From positions 1-64,000 of the forward strand of contig SUYA01000012.1 of assembly GCA_015060695.1 (NCBI GenBank): a DNA stretch of 64,000 bases, given 5' to 3'. The notes below the pieces were generated by a model. The model saw only the letters and a list, made by a program, of their open reading frames with translations. It did not search any database and was not told the origin of the DNA. Each line of letters opens with the position of its first letter. Positions within the stretch are counted from its first letter, which is position 1. This stretch comes from Mediterranea massiliensis. GTDB lineage: Bacteria; Bacteroidota; Bacteroidia; Bacteroidales; Bacteroidaceae. The position numbers and the translations under genes were made by a program. This document shows, one piece after another, positions 1-8,484 of the stretch.

Positions 1-63
1 TATCGAGATAATTTCTTAACGCTTTCATTAATTTATAATTTTCAATTATCAATTTTCAATTTA

Positions 64-1413
64 TTACGCCATTTCTGCACGAAGCATGTCAAGACCGGCA
101 CGAACAACTCGCTGCACTTCCACTTTCGAAGAGCATACAAATTCGCACAATGCAAAGTCTTCTGGTGCTACTTCGTAAATACCGAGTGCCTCCATGCGAT
201 CGATGTCACCAGCAATGATGGCTTTTACCAAGTATTCAGGATAAATGTCCATAGGGAATACAGCATCGTATTCGCCGGACATAATCATATGACGTTCGCC
301 ACCCTTGATACGTGCATCTATTTTATATTGTTTTTTACCAAACAACCAGCTAAAATATGAGCGACTTGTGCTATATTCCTTGAAACGAGGCATTATCCAT
401 CCTAACATTTCGTGAGTTTCATCACCTTCGGGAATAACAGTAAGTTGATTGTGGAAAGCACCAAGATAACCATCAGCAGCAACTTTCTTACCTGTCAATG
501 GATTTCCACTGATATATCGCAAGTCTTTATCGGTAGTCACATTGCCTTTGAACACTTCTGTCAATTGAGCACCAACTTTCAGCTTGCAATAGGCTGGTTT
601 TAAAACTTCGCTACCAGTAACAGCTACGGTACGAGTTAAATCAATGCGGCCGGTATTCATTAAACGACCGATGAAAATAACTGCTTCGGCACCGATTGTC
701 CACACGGTTTCTCCTTTTACTACAGGAGCTATGTGGTTAATTTGCACACCTACGTTACCAGCTGGATGGGGACCATCGAAAGCGGTTACGGTAACATTCT
801 TAGCCTGAGTCAAAGCTGCAGACTGTTGTTTCACACTGATGCTGAGATAAGTTTTGGCAATTTTAGCCAAAGCATCAAGACCAGTTTGGAAATTCGCCTC
901 TTCACCCTTCAAAGCCAATTCAAAATCGGGAGCCAACGGTGCTGTGTCGAAAGAGGAAACAAAAATTGCTCGCGGAGCTACTGTCGGGTCGGCAATCACG
1001 TCGTAAGGACGTTGACGGATAAATGCGAACATACCAGTTTGTAAAAGGGCTTCCTTCACAGCTTCTCCGGTCATCTTTGCAGGCTCCATCTTGCCAAACT
1101 CTTCGAACTGTTGTTCAGCGTCAGCCTTAACAATAACGTTAAGTACTTTACGGCGTTCACCACGCTCAACGCTTGTCACTACGCCACTGACGGGCGAAAC
1201 GAACTTCACTTCAGGATGATTCTTGTCAACAAACAAGGGTCCTCCGGCCAAGACCTTTTCTCCTTCTTTCACAACTACCTTCGGTTTTACACCTGTAAAA
1301 TCATCGGGAACCAACGAATAGATTCCGACTTCTTTTACAGACTTAAACTCTTGGGCAGCTTTGCCTTCAAGATTAATGTCAAGGCCTTTACGTAACTTAA
1401 TTACATTTGCCAT
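64..1413 (-). CDS. nqrA: Na+-translocating NADH:quinone reductase subunit A
   Basis: NqrA is the cytoplasmic, quinone-interacting subunit of the Na+-NQR complex, which oxidises NADH, reduces quinone and pumps Na+ across the inner membrane. The 449-residue product has the family's usual length and the conserved N-terminus with KLRKGLDINLEG near residues 5-16. I chose the ATG at 1413 because the extra upstream codons begin with TTG and would add a 13-residue tail not expected in the family. Its 3' end lies 63 bp from the window edge, where nqrB would be expected next in the operon. A possible minus-strand -7 box (CAAAATTA on the plus strand, 1450-1457) lies just upstream. The gene is divergent from the DUF4332 gene. 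Confidence 0.95.
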   Translation of the reverse strand: MANVIKLRKGLDINLEGKAAQEFKSVKEVGIYSLVPDDFTGVKPKVVVKEGEKVLAGGPLFVDKNHPEVKFVSPVSGVVTSVERGERRKVLNVIVKADAEQQFEEFGKMEPAKMTGEAVKEALLQTGMFAFIRQRPYDVIADPTVAPRAIFVSSFDTAPLAPDFELALKGEEANFQTGLDALAKIAKTYLSISVKQQSAALTQAKNVTVTAFDGPHPAGNVGVQINHIAPVVKGETVWTIGAEAVIFIGRLMNTGRIDLTRTVAVTGSEVLKPAYCKLKVGAQLTEVFKGNVTTDKDLRYISGNPLTGKKVAADGYLGAFHNQLTVIPEGDETHEMLGWIMPRFKEYSTSRSYFSWLFGKKQYKIDARIKGGERHMIMSGEYDAVFPMDIYPEYLVKAIIAGDIDRMEALGIYEVAPEDFALCEFVCSSKVEVQRVVRAGLDMLRAEMA

Positions 1414-1594
1414 GCGTTTATATAAAATAATGGTTTCAATAATTTGGCGCAAAATTACAAAATAAGATTGTGAAACGAGAGGAAAAACGAAAGTAATTAC
1501 GGATAAATTTCCGCAATTACCCCCATTGGAAACATTTTTTAAATAAATATAACGATTTGAGCCGTTCGGAAGTTGTGATTTAGAATAGTTTTCT

Positions 1595-1602
1595 TACTTT
1601 TG
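1595..1602 (+). promoter_or_regulatory. Promoter -7 box of the DUF4332 gene
   Basis: TACTTTTG matches the Bacteroides -7 consensus TAnnTTTG. A GTTG at 1572-1575 sits 19 bp upstream as the -33 element. The ATG at 1644 follows about 40 bp later. Confidence 0.65.
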
Positions 1603-1643
1603 CGAAAAGTTTATTTAAATAACCTTATTAAATTATTGTAACC

Positions 1644-2051
1644 ATGGGATACAAAATCGAACAAATTGAAGGTATTGGTGCTGCTTATGCCGAGAAACTG
1701 AATGCAGCCGGTGTAAAGACTACAGATGATTTATTGGAAAAATGTGCTGCTAAGAAAGGACGCGTCGCCATGGCCGAAGCTACTGGCATCAGCGAAAAGC
1801 TGATTTTGAAATGGACAAATCATGCCGACCTCTTCCGCATCAATGGAATTGCCGGACAATTTGCCGAATTATTAGAAGCAGCAGGAGTTGATACCGTAAA
1901 AGAATTCCGCCATCGTGTACCTGCTAATCTGCAACCAAAGTTAGAAACCGTCAATGCAGAAAAGAACCTTTGCAACCGTGTTCCATCAGTCAGCGAGTTG
2001 GAAAAAATGATTGCCCAAGCTAAGGAGTTGGAACCACTGATTACATACTAA
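1644..2051 (+). CDS. DUF4332 helix-hairpin-helix protein
   Basis: A 135-residue soluble protein with no signal peptide or membrane segment. It shows two tandem helix-hairpin-helix-like halves, one around residues 4-35 (IEGIGAAYAEKL) and one around 65-95 (INGIAGQFAELLEAAG). This is the DUF4332 pattern, related to the HhH motifs of DNA-binding proteins. A DNA or nucleotide-associated role is inference; no enzymatic motif is visible. It is a single-gene unit with its own -7 box and a strong downstream hairpin. Confidence 0.75.
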   Translation: MGYKIEQIEGIGAAYAEKLNAAGVKTTDDLLEKCAAKKGRVAMAEATGISEKLILKWTNHADLFRINGIAGQFAELLEAAGVDTVKEFRHRVPANLQPKLETVNAEKNLCNRVPSVSELEKMIAQAKELEPLITY

Positions 2052-2075
2052 GTAATCATTTACATTGATGAAATC

Positions 2076-2105
2076 AAAAAGGTTGCAATGTCTTGCAACC
2101 TTTTT
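2076..2105 (+). terminator. Intrinsic terminator after the DUF4332 gene
   Basis: Stem GGTTGCAA/TTGCAACC with loop TGTC, flanked by five A on the left and five T on the right. It lies 25 bp after the stop codon. Confidence 0.85.
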
Positions 2106-2269
2106 GTTTATTCATACTTAAATATTATTCTTTTCAGAAAGAAGTACAAATGGATATCTATGTTTTTTCCAACAAAGAACTTTAGTTTCCAAATATAAGA
2201 ATAACCTCACATAGAAATTTCATCACATCATTCGCACCTATTTATGCTTTCATATGGAATAAATAAAAA

Positions 2270-2317
2270 TGTCTGAACATCAAATACTTCAGAGTATAAG
2301 TATTTGATGTTCAGACA
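2270..2317 (-). terminator. Long-stem terminator after the WbpM-like gene
   Basis: A perfect 20-bp inverted repeat (2270-2289 against 2298-2317) with an 8-base loop lies about 30 bp past the stop of the minus-strand gene. The rest of 2106-2346 shows no coding pattern. Confidence 0.75.
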
Positions 2318-2346
2318 TAAGGAACAAATACTTTAGTAACAATCAG

Positions 2347-4251
2347 TTATTTTTTCTCATCCAAAGCTTCAAAGCATGAATTCTTACTGATAAACTCAGG
2401 AACCAATCCCTTCATGGCTGCAACAATTTGCATTTGATCATATCCATAACTTACCTCTATCAGCTCCATTATTTTAGCTTTTGCTACTTCATAATCATAT
2501 TCACGTACATTAGCTATCATAATTTTCTCATGATATGTAGGCTTGGTAAGCTCTTTCACATTTAATAGTTCTTCATATAGTTTCTCACCATGACGAAGAC
2601 CAGTAAATTCAATTTTCACATCGGTACGTCCTGAAAGACTAATCATACGCTTAGCCAAATCTACAATCTTCACAGGCTTACCCATGTCAAATATGTATAT
2701 TTCTCCTCCATTCCCCATACTACCTGCCTCTAATACCAATCGACATGCTTCCGGTATTGTCATAAAATAACGTATGATTTCAGGATGTGTCACGGTTACA
2801 GGCCCCCCACGCTGAATTTGATCACGGAAGCGAGGGATAACCGAACCATTTGAGCCAAGTACATTACCAAATCGGGTAGTAATAAATTGAGTGTTCGAAC
2901 TTCCTTCTTCCTTAATTTTCTTAGCCAAAGACTGTACATATATCTCACATATACGCTTTGAACATCCCATTACATTTGTAGGATTTACAGCCTTATCAGT
3001 TGAAATCATTACAAACTTTTCAGTCTTATATTTTACGGCTAAATCGGCTAATATCTTAGTACCTTTCACATTAACTTGAATGGATTCTGACACATTGTCT
3101 TCCATCATGGGCACATGTTTATACGCAGCTGCATGGAACACATATTGGGGTCTGTATTCTTTAAAGATGGCTTCCATGCGGGTTTCATTTGAGATATCTG
3201 CTACAATGGTTACGGCATCTATATCCCTCCAACGGTCTTGTAATTCCAATCTAACATCGTGTAACGGAGTTTCTGCTTGATCAACTAAGACCAATTTATA
3301 AGGGTTAAACGAAGCTACTTGACGCATGATTTCACTACCGATAGAACCGGCAGCTCCTGTAATCATCACTCGTTTTCCTTCTAGATGAGAAGCCACTTTA
3401 CGAATGTCAATCTCTATCGGTGTTCGTTGCAATAGGTCTTCAATCTGGATTTCCTTTAATTGATTTTTCGTAAGAGTCTGATTATTCCATTCATCCAGCG
3501 GAGGAGCCGTCATCAGTTTAATATTGTTGGCCAACAACAAATCAGCCATCTCCCTCTTTTTCAATTCTTCCATTTTAGCTGGAGAAACTATCAAAGTGTG
3601 TACATCTCTTTCTTCTAAATACTCTATAACATTCTCATCATTAGGATATACTTTCACACCCATAATTATCTTATTGAACAATTCAGGCTCATCTGCAATA
3701 AAACCACGCAAACGATAATGATTGCTCAAACTTACACGCAATGATTTTGCAATATTAACACCAGCTTCCTTAGCTCCATATATAAAAACATTAACACAAT
3801 GGGAACCGTCAAAATTTATCATTTCAAAAAGTGTCTTTACAACCACACGAGTAGAAACCATAAAGGCACAACATATCACATAGGAAACTAATAATATAGC
3901 AATAGGTGCCAGCCTTGAAACACCCATAAAAGAAAATAATACCGACAAAAATATCAGTACAGCATATGCAGAAGTCAATGCCGCCAAAATACGTACAATA
4001 TCAACAAAAGAAGAGTAACGCAACACTCCTAAATAGGTGCGAAATAAGCGAAAAAATGGAATATTGACAATTACAGAGAGTAAAACCGTAAACAGAAGCG
4101 ATGATGATTCCAGAAAGATGGTTCTGAAATCATATCGGATAGCATACGATAATAATGTAGATATAACAATTAAAAGAATGTCTATCAATAAGATTGTCCA
4201 AATAGGAAGAACTCTACTTGTTAAATATCTTTGAAAAAAATTAGATGCCAT
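2347..4251 (-). CDS. Membrane-anchored nucleotide-sugar 4,6-dehydratase (WbpM/CapD/FlaA1 family)
   Basis: A 634-residue polysaccharide biosynthesis protein. The N-terminal third has about four to five membrane helices, followed by a first nucleotide-binding-like fold (IYGAKEAGVNIAKSL) and the catalytic Rossmann domain (ITGAAGSIGSEI). In place of the SDR Tyr, the segment NVMGCSK gives the Ser-Met-Lys triad known for WbpM, which forms UDP-4-keto-6-deoxy-GlcNAc. I chose the ATG at 4251; the longer reading frame starts at TTG. It is a lone gene outside the capsule operon, so it may serve several surface glycans. In this window it could supply the precursor for the WbpV-like reductase and WbpL-like primer enzyme (inference). 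Confidence 0.85.
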   Translation of the reverse strand: MASNFFQRYLTSRVLPIWTILLIDILLIVISTLLSYAIRYDFRTIFLESSSLLFTVLLSVIVNIPFFRLFRTYLGVLRYSSFVDIVRILAALTSAYAVLIFLSVLFSFMGVSRLAPIAILLVSYVICCAFMVSTRVVVKTLFEMINFDGSHCVNVFIYGAKEAGVNIAKSLRVSLSNHYRLRGFIADEPELFNKIIMGVKVYPNDENVIEYLEERDVHTLIVSPAKMEELKKREMADLLLANNIKLMTAPPLDEWNNQTLTKNQLKEIQIEDLLQRTPIEIDIRKVASHLEGKRVMITGAAGSIGSEIMRQVASFNPYKLVLVDQAETPLHDVRLELQDRWRDIDAVTIVADISNETRMEAIFKEYRPQYVFHAAAYKHVPMMEDNVSESIQVNVKGTKILADLAVKYKTEKFVMISTDKAVNPTNVMGCSKRICEIYVQSLAKKIKEEGSSNTQFITTRFGNVLGSNGSVIPRFRDQIQRGGPVTVTHPEIIRYFMTIPEACRLVLEAGSMGNGGEIYIFDMGKPVKIVDLAKRMISLSGRTDVKIEFTGLRHGEKLYEELLNVKELTKPTYHEKIMIANVREYDYEVAKAKIMELIEVSYGYDQMQIVAAMKGLVPEFISKNSCFEALDEKK

Positions 4252-4363
4252 TTTTATTAGTTTGTTTAAACAAGGCAAAGTAACATATTTTTTCGCAATA
4301 AAACAAACAAAAAAAGAATTTATCAGTAAATGAATAAATATTGCTCATGAAAGGAATAGTTTC

Positions 4364-4371
4364 TATCTTTG
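4364..4371 (+). promoter_or_regulatory. Promoter -7 box of folC
   Basis: TATCTTTG with TTG at 4341-4343, spaced 20 bp, and the folC ATG 20 bp downstream. A good Bacteroides consensus match. Confidence 0.7.
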
Positions 4372-4391
4372 CGAGATAAAATAAAAAAGCG

Positions 4392-5645
4392 ATGAATTAC
4401 CAAGAAACTGTTAACTTTTTGTTTGAAAGTGCTCCTCTATTTCAACAAATAGGAGGTAGCGCATATAAAGAAGGATTAAATAACACTGAAATATTGGATG
4501 CCCACTTCGGACACCCACACCGTAATTATCGAACTATACATATTGGAGGAACAAACGGCAAAGGTTCATGTTCACATACAATTGCAGCTATACTACAAGA
4601 AGCGGGATATAAAGTAGGATTATACACATCTCCGCACCTCATTGATTTCAGAGAACGTATCCAGATAAATGGGATACCTATCTCAGAAGAATACGTTGTG
4701 CAGTTTGTTGAAAAGGAGCGTTATTTTTTCGAGCCTCTTCATCCATCATTTTTTGAATTAACAACAGCTTTGGCTTTCACCTATTTCTCTGAACAAAAAA
4801 TAGATATAGCAATTGTAGAAGTAGGATTAGGTGGACGATTGGATTGCACAAACATCATAAATCCAGATCTCAGTATAATAACAAATATTAGTTTTGACCA
4901 CACCCAATTCTTAGGAAACACTTTAAAAGATATAGCCTCTGAAAAAGCCGGTATCATCAAAGCAAGCAGACCGGTTGTTATTGGAGAAACCACACCCGAC
5001 ACCCGAATGGTATTTACTGATAAAGCAACCGAAGTTGGTGCTCCTATTTATTTTGCAGAAGATACGTTCCAACCCTCCTACCCTCATTTGGAGTTTCAAC
5101 TGAAAGGCATATACCAAGAAAAAAACAAACGCACCATACTAACTGCCATATCTTTACTGAAAGAAATGAAATATGACTTGCCCGATGATGCCATATATAA
5201 AGGATTTGCCAACGTTTGTCAATTAACAGGTTTGATGGGTAGATGGCAACAACTGCAAAGTCATCCCACCTTAATCTGTGATACAGGGCACAATGTGGCT
5301 GGCATTAAATATATCGTTGAGCAATTAGAACAACAAGAGTATCTTCATCTGCACATTGTCATCGGTATGGTTAACGACAAAGACATAAGGGGTGTATTGA
5401 AGCTATTGCCGACAAATGCAACATACTATTTTACAAAGGCAAGCGTCAAGCGTGCTTTGAATGAATGTGATCTACAAGAATTGGCTCACTCAATAGGTTT
5501 AATAGGAAATTGTTATCCTAATGTATCAAGTGCAGTTCAAGCCGCTCAAAAAGAAAGCCTCCCAGAAGATTTTATCTTCGTAGGAGGCAGTAGTTTTATT
5601 GTTGCCGATTTATTAGCGAACCGCAATACACTCAATCTCGACTAA
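4392..5645 (+). CDS. folC: Folylpolyglutamate synthase / dihydrofolate synthase
   Basis: FolC joins glutamate to dihydropteroate and extends the polyglutamate tail of folates in the cytosol. The 417-residue protein carries the Mur-ligase-type P-loop IGGTNGKGSC (residues 51-60), the conserved TSPHLIDFRERIQING block near residue 80, HTQFLG in the central domain and DTGHNVAGI in the C-terminal domain. It stands alone, with its own -7 box. Its last 33 bp overlap the convergent ridA gene, so the C-terminus of FolC and that of RidA are coded on opposite strands of the same DNA. Confidence 0.95.
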   Translation: MNYQETVNFLFESAPLFQQIGGSAYKEGLNNTEILDAHFGHPHRNYRTIHIGGTNGKGSCSHTIAAILQEAGYKVGLYTSPHLIDFRERIQINGIPISEEYVVQFVEKERYFFEPLHPSFFELTTALAFTYFSEQKIDIAIVEVGLGGRLDCTNIINPDLSIITNISFDHTQFLGNTLKDIASEKAGIIKASRPVVIGETTPDTRMVFTDKATEVGAPIYFAEDTFQPSYPHLEFQLKGIYQEKNKRTILTAISLLKEMKYDLPDDAIYKGFANVCQLTGLMGRWQQLQSHPTLICDTGHNVAGIKYIVEQLEQQEYLHLHIVIGMVNDKDIRGVLKLLPTNATYYFTKASVKRALNECDLQELAHSIGLIGNCYPNVSSAVQAAQKESLPEDFIFVGGSSFIVADLLANRNTLNLD

Positions 5646-5993
5646 TGCATCTTTGGGAAGAGCTTTTACCGCAACCGCCGAACGAGCCGGAAAGTCACCT
5701 TCGAAATAGGTTGCATACACCTTATTCATATCGACAAACAAAGACATATCTGCTAAAAATACAGTTGTCTTTACAATGTTTGCCATAGTCAAACCGGCTT
5801 CACCTAATATATGCTTGATATTTTCCAATGATTGACGAGCCTGTGCTTCTGCACCTTCAGGCATCAAGCCTGTTTCTGCATCAATAGGCAATTGGCCTGA
5901 AACAAACACCATACCATTTGTTTCAATTGCTTGACTATATGGCCCTATAGCTCCTGGAGCTTTGGCACTACAAATTACTTTTTTCATACTCAT
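5613..5993 (-). CDS. ridA: RidA family reactive-intermediate (imine) deaminase
   Basis: A 126-residue YjgF/YER057c/UK114 protein that hydrolyses reactive enamine/imine intermediates released by PLP enzymes such as threonine dehydratase. Visible family features are KAPGAIGPYSQAI near the N-terminus, PARSAVAV with the conserved Arg that holds the substrate carboxylate, and the C-terminal EIECIA. Starts at 5993 (MSMKK) or 5987 (MKK) are both possible. It is the last gene of the dnaN-to-ridA minus-strand run, about 20 bp after the preceding stop, and overlaps folC tail-to-tail by 33 bp. Confidence 0.92.
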   Translation of the reverse strand: MSMKKVICSAKAPGAIGPYSQAIETNGMVFVSGQLPIDAETGLMPEGAEAQARQSLENIKHILGEAGLTMANIVKTTVFLADMSLFVDMNKVYATYFEGDFPARSAVAVKALPKDALVEIECIAVR

Positions 5994-6012
5994 TCTATTT
6001 AATTTAACAATT

Positions 6013-7713
6013 TTATTTACAATACTTTTCTATAAGAGCATCCACATTTGGGTCCCCTAAAGTTTTCGCTTTATTGAAATTAACACAAGCATCTTTGTTC
6101 TTTTTCATCTGAATATAAGCAATACCCATCAGACGATATACCTCCGCATAGTTTGCATCAACAGCCAAAGCAGATTGAAGCACTTTAATAGCCTCTTCGT
6201 TACGTCCTACACGCATATTCACTACAGATAATTCGGCATAATAGGTCAATTCATTCGGATTGATTTCAATAGCTTTCGACAAATCATCTAATGCACGCTG
6301 ATATTGACGAGCTTGCAAACAGGCCTGCGAACGCAGATAATAGAAATTATCATTGACTATTCCATTTAGGGCTTTAAAACAAGCATCATAATCAAATATC
6401 GCCATCCGAGCTTGATTTGCATTCACCTTAACACGAGCACGTTCTAATAAATATGGCGCAGCTTCTGAGGTATATGGTTCATTAAATTGTGCTACACAAC
6501 TATCCATTAATGCCAATACTTCTTCTATAGGTGCCTGCATCATTTCCTTGGTTTTAGCTGTAGTGAAAAGTGTGGCAGCCGATCGTATGTTGCTTTTATC
6601 AATTTCTTCATAGCAAGCCAAAGCCGAAGTAAAATCTTGCTTCAAATAATAAATATCACCCTCTAATTGCACATACACCGGCAATCTTTGTATAGCAATT
6701 GCAGCTTTTATATCAGCCAAAGCTGCATCTAAATTCCACGATTCATAAGGATTCTCAACTGTTTCAATAAAATAGGCATATATCATTTTGGCACGATTGA
6801 AATACACCTCATCCTTTTTCAATGAAACCTCCAAGGCTTTTTCAAAATCGGCTTCTACTTTTTTTATTGAATTTTCATCTTTTGACAAGAACAATTGATT
6901 AGTTGCACGACGCATATAGCCATCGGCACTTTGAGGAAATTGTTCTATAAAATCATCTAATAGCATGGCATACTTATCAGCATTCAATTGAGAAGAAGCC
7001 ATGTATAAAAACACCAATGCTTGATCTTCAGTATTGGGTAATGCTTTTTTTATACCTATTTGCTGTAGTGTAATATCATTGTAGGAGAAAGCAGTAATCT
7101 CCTGATTCACAGCAAATCGAGCATCTAAAGCATAACAGATTGTAGCAGTATCCTGCCCCATAGCTTTTTGTGTTAACCCAAAGACTTCCCCTTCATCCGT
7201 CATCAATGGACAACTGACCATTTTATCTTTTAAAGGCATTGAAATTGTGTAGTAAGAATATTCTGCCACTTTATCAGCAGCCGATATTTTACCATTTTTC
7301 AACGAGCGTACCTTTTGGGTTGAGTATGGCAATAACCAAGCCGTAGCACCTATCGCTGGAGGAGTAGAAACAATGGGTAAAGCCGACACTTTTTTAGAGG
7401 TGATATCTACACGGAATTTTACTACATCATACATATCATTAGCACCCATAATGGCTGCAACAGACATCTTTTCTCCATCAGCAGTCATAACAACCGCACT
7501 ATGCGCTCCTTTAAACAAAGTGTAGTCTGAAATGGCTACACCATCTTCTGTGACAAAAAAACCGTTACCGGTATTCAAGATTTTATTATCCTTATCATAT
7601 GTCACAACCGAAAAAACGGCACGTCTGGCTTTTTCTGCCCACTTTGGTGCTTGTGCCATGCTCCATTGTGCCAGCATGCACATCAAACATACAATTAAAA
7701 TTCTATTTCTCAT
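6013..7713 (-). CDS. Secreted trypsin-like fold protein with TPR repeats, probably a pseudoprotease
   Basis: A 566-residue protein with a signal peptide (MRNRILIV..., cleavage likely after SMAQ). Residues about 25-190 resemble an HtrA/trypsin-like domain, GNGFFVTEDG being the usual first strand. The normal NHV block reads DYTLF, so Thr occupies the catalytic His position. GNSGGPL reads KMVSCPL, so Val occupies the Ser position; the Asp (YDVVKF) is kept. From about 230 to the end it is built of TPR-like helical repeats, including a clear ALAVDANYAEVYRLMGIAY unit. I infer a periplasmic binding or scaffold role. I chose the start at 7713, 4 bp after the rlmB stop, because it begins the signal peptide directly; an in-frame alternative at 7746 would overlap rlmB. 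Confidence 0.75.
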   Translation of the reverse strand: MRNRILIVCLMCMLAQWSMAQAPKWAEKARRAVFSVVTYDKDNKILNTGNGFFVTEDGVAISDYTLFKGAHSAVVMTADGEKMSVAAIMGANDMYDVVKFRVDITSKKVSALPIVSTPPAIGATAWLLPYSTQKVRSLKNGKISAADKVAEYSYYTISMPLKDKMVSCPLMTDEGEVFGLTQKAMGQDTATICYALDARFAVNQEITAFSYNDITLQQIGIKKALPNTEDQALVFLYMASSQLNADKYAMLLDDFIEQFPQSADGYMRRATNQLFLSKDENSIKKVEADFEKALEVSLKKDEVYFNRAKMIYAYFIETVENPYESWNLDAALADIKAAIAIQRLPVYVQLEGDIYYLKQDFTSALACYEEIDKSNIRSAATLFTTAKTKEMMQAPIEEVLALMDSCVAQFNEPYTSEAAPYLLERARVKVNANQARMAIFDYDACFKALNGIVNDNFYYLRSQACLQARQYQRALDDLSKAIEINPNELTYYAELSVVNMRVGRNEEAIKVLQSALAVDANYAEVYRLMGIAYIQMKKNKDACVNFNKAKTLGDPNVDALIEKYCK

Positions 7714-7717
7714 CTTT

Positions 7718-8458
7718 CTATCCAATTCTTTGTTTAACTGCTTCATAAATTAAAATACCTGCTGCAACTGATACATTAAGCGATTCAATTGTACCCAACA
7801 TAGGTATTTTTACCCATTCATCACACAAGGCTAAATTATCATACGAAACGCCTTTATCCTCAGCACCCATAATAATGCACATAGGCCCTGTATAATCGGC
7901 TTTAGTATAATCGTAATCACCTTTTTCAGTTGCTGCTACAATGTGAAAACCGCTATTTTTCAAGAATTGCAGGGTCTGTTTTAAATTCATTTCTCTACAC
8001 ACCGGCAAAGTATGCAATGCACCTGCCGAAGTTTTTATGGCATCGGCATTTACCGATACACTGTTTTTTGTCGGAATGATTATGGCATCGACTGCTGCAC
8101 ATTCACAAGTGCGGGCTATTGCACCAAAATTACGTACATCTGTTATTCCATCCAACATGATGAATAACGGGTTTTTACCTTGTTCAAAAAAGAAAGGAAC
8201 CAAATCTTCTGTTTTTTGATAACTGACAGCCGAAATGAAAGCTACTACTCCTTGATGATTCTTACGGGTTATTCGATTAATTCGTTCTAACGGCACGCGT
8301 TGTACAGGTATCAATGTTCCTTTTAAAACGGCAAACAATTCTTTTGACAAATCGCTCTGAATATCCTTCTTTATCAATATTTTGTCAATGTCTTTACCAG
8401 CTTGGATTGCTTCAATTACAGCCCGTACACCGAATATCATTTCGCTTTTTTCTATCAT
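7718..8458 (-). CDS. rlmB: 23S rRNA 2'-O-methyltransferase, TrmH/RlmB (SpoU) family
   Basis: A 246-residue SPOUT methyltransferase using SAM to methylate a ribose in 23S rRNA (G2251 in E. coli). The N-terminal substrate-binding domain (FGVRAVIEAI...) is followed by the three SpoU motifs: NFGAIARTCE, IIMGAEDKGVS and the knot motif IPMLGTIESLNVSVA. I chose the ATG at 8458; the longer frame begins with a TTG overlapping the recN stop. It lies 26 bp after recN in the dnaN-ridA run. Exact target specificity is from the family only. Confidence 0.9.
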   Translation of the reverse strand: MIEKSEMIFGVRAVIEAIQAGKDIDKILIKKDIQSDLSKELFAVLKGTLIPVQRVPLERINRITRKNHQGVVAFISAVSYQKTEDLVPFFFEQGKNPLFIMLDGITDVRNFGAIARTCECAAVDAIIIPTKNSVSVNADAIKTSAGALHTLPVCREMNLKQTLQFLKNSGFHIVAATEKGDYDYTKADYTGPMCIIMGAEDKGVSYDNLALCDEWVKIPMLGTIESLNVSVAAGILIYEAVKQRIG

Positions 8459-8484
8459 ATTTTGCTCTATTGTTATTATTATTT

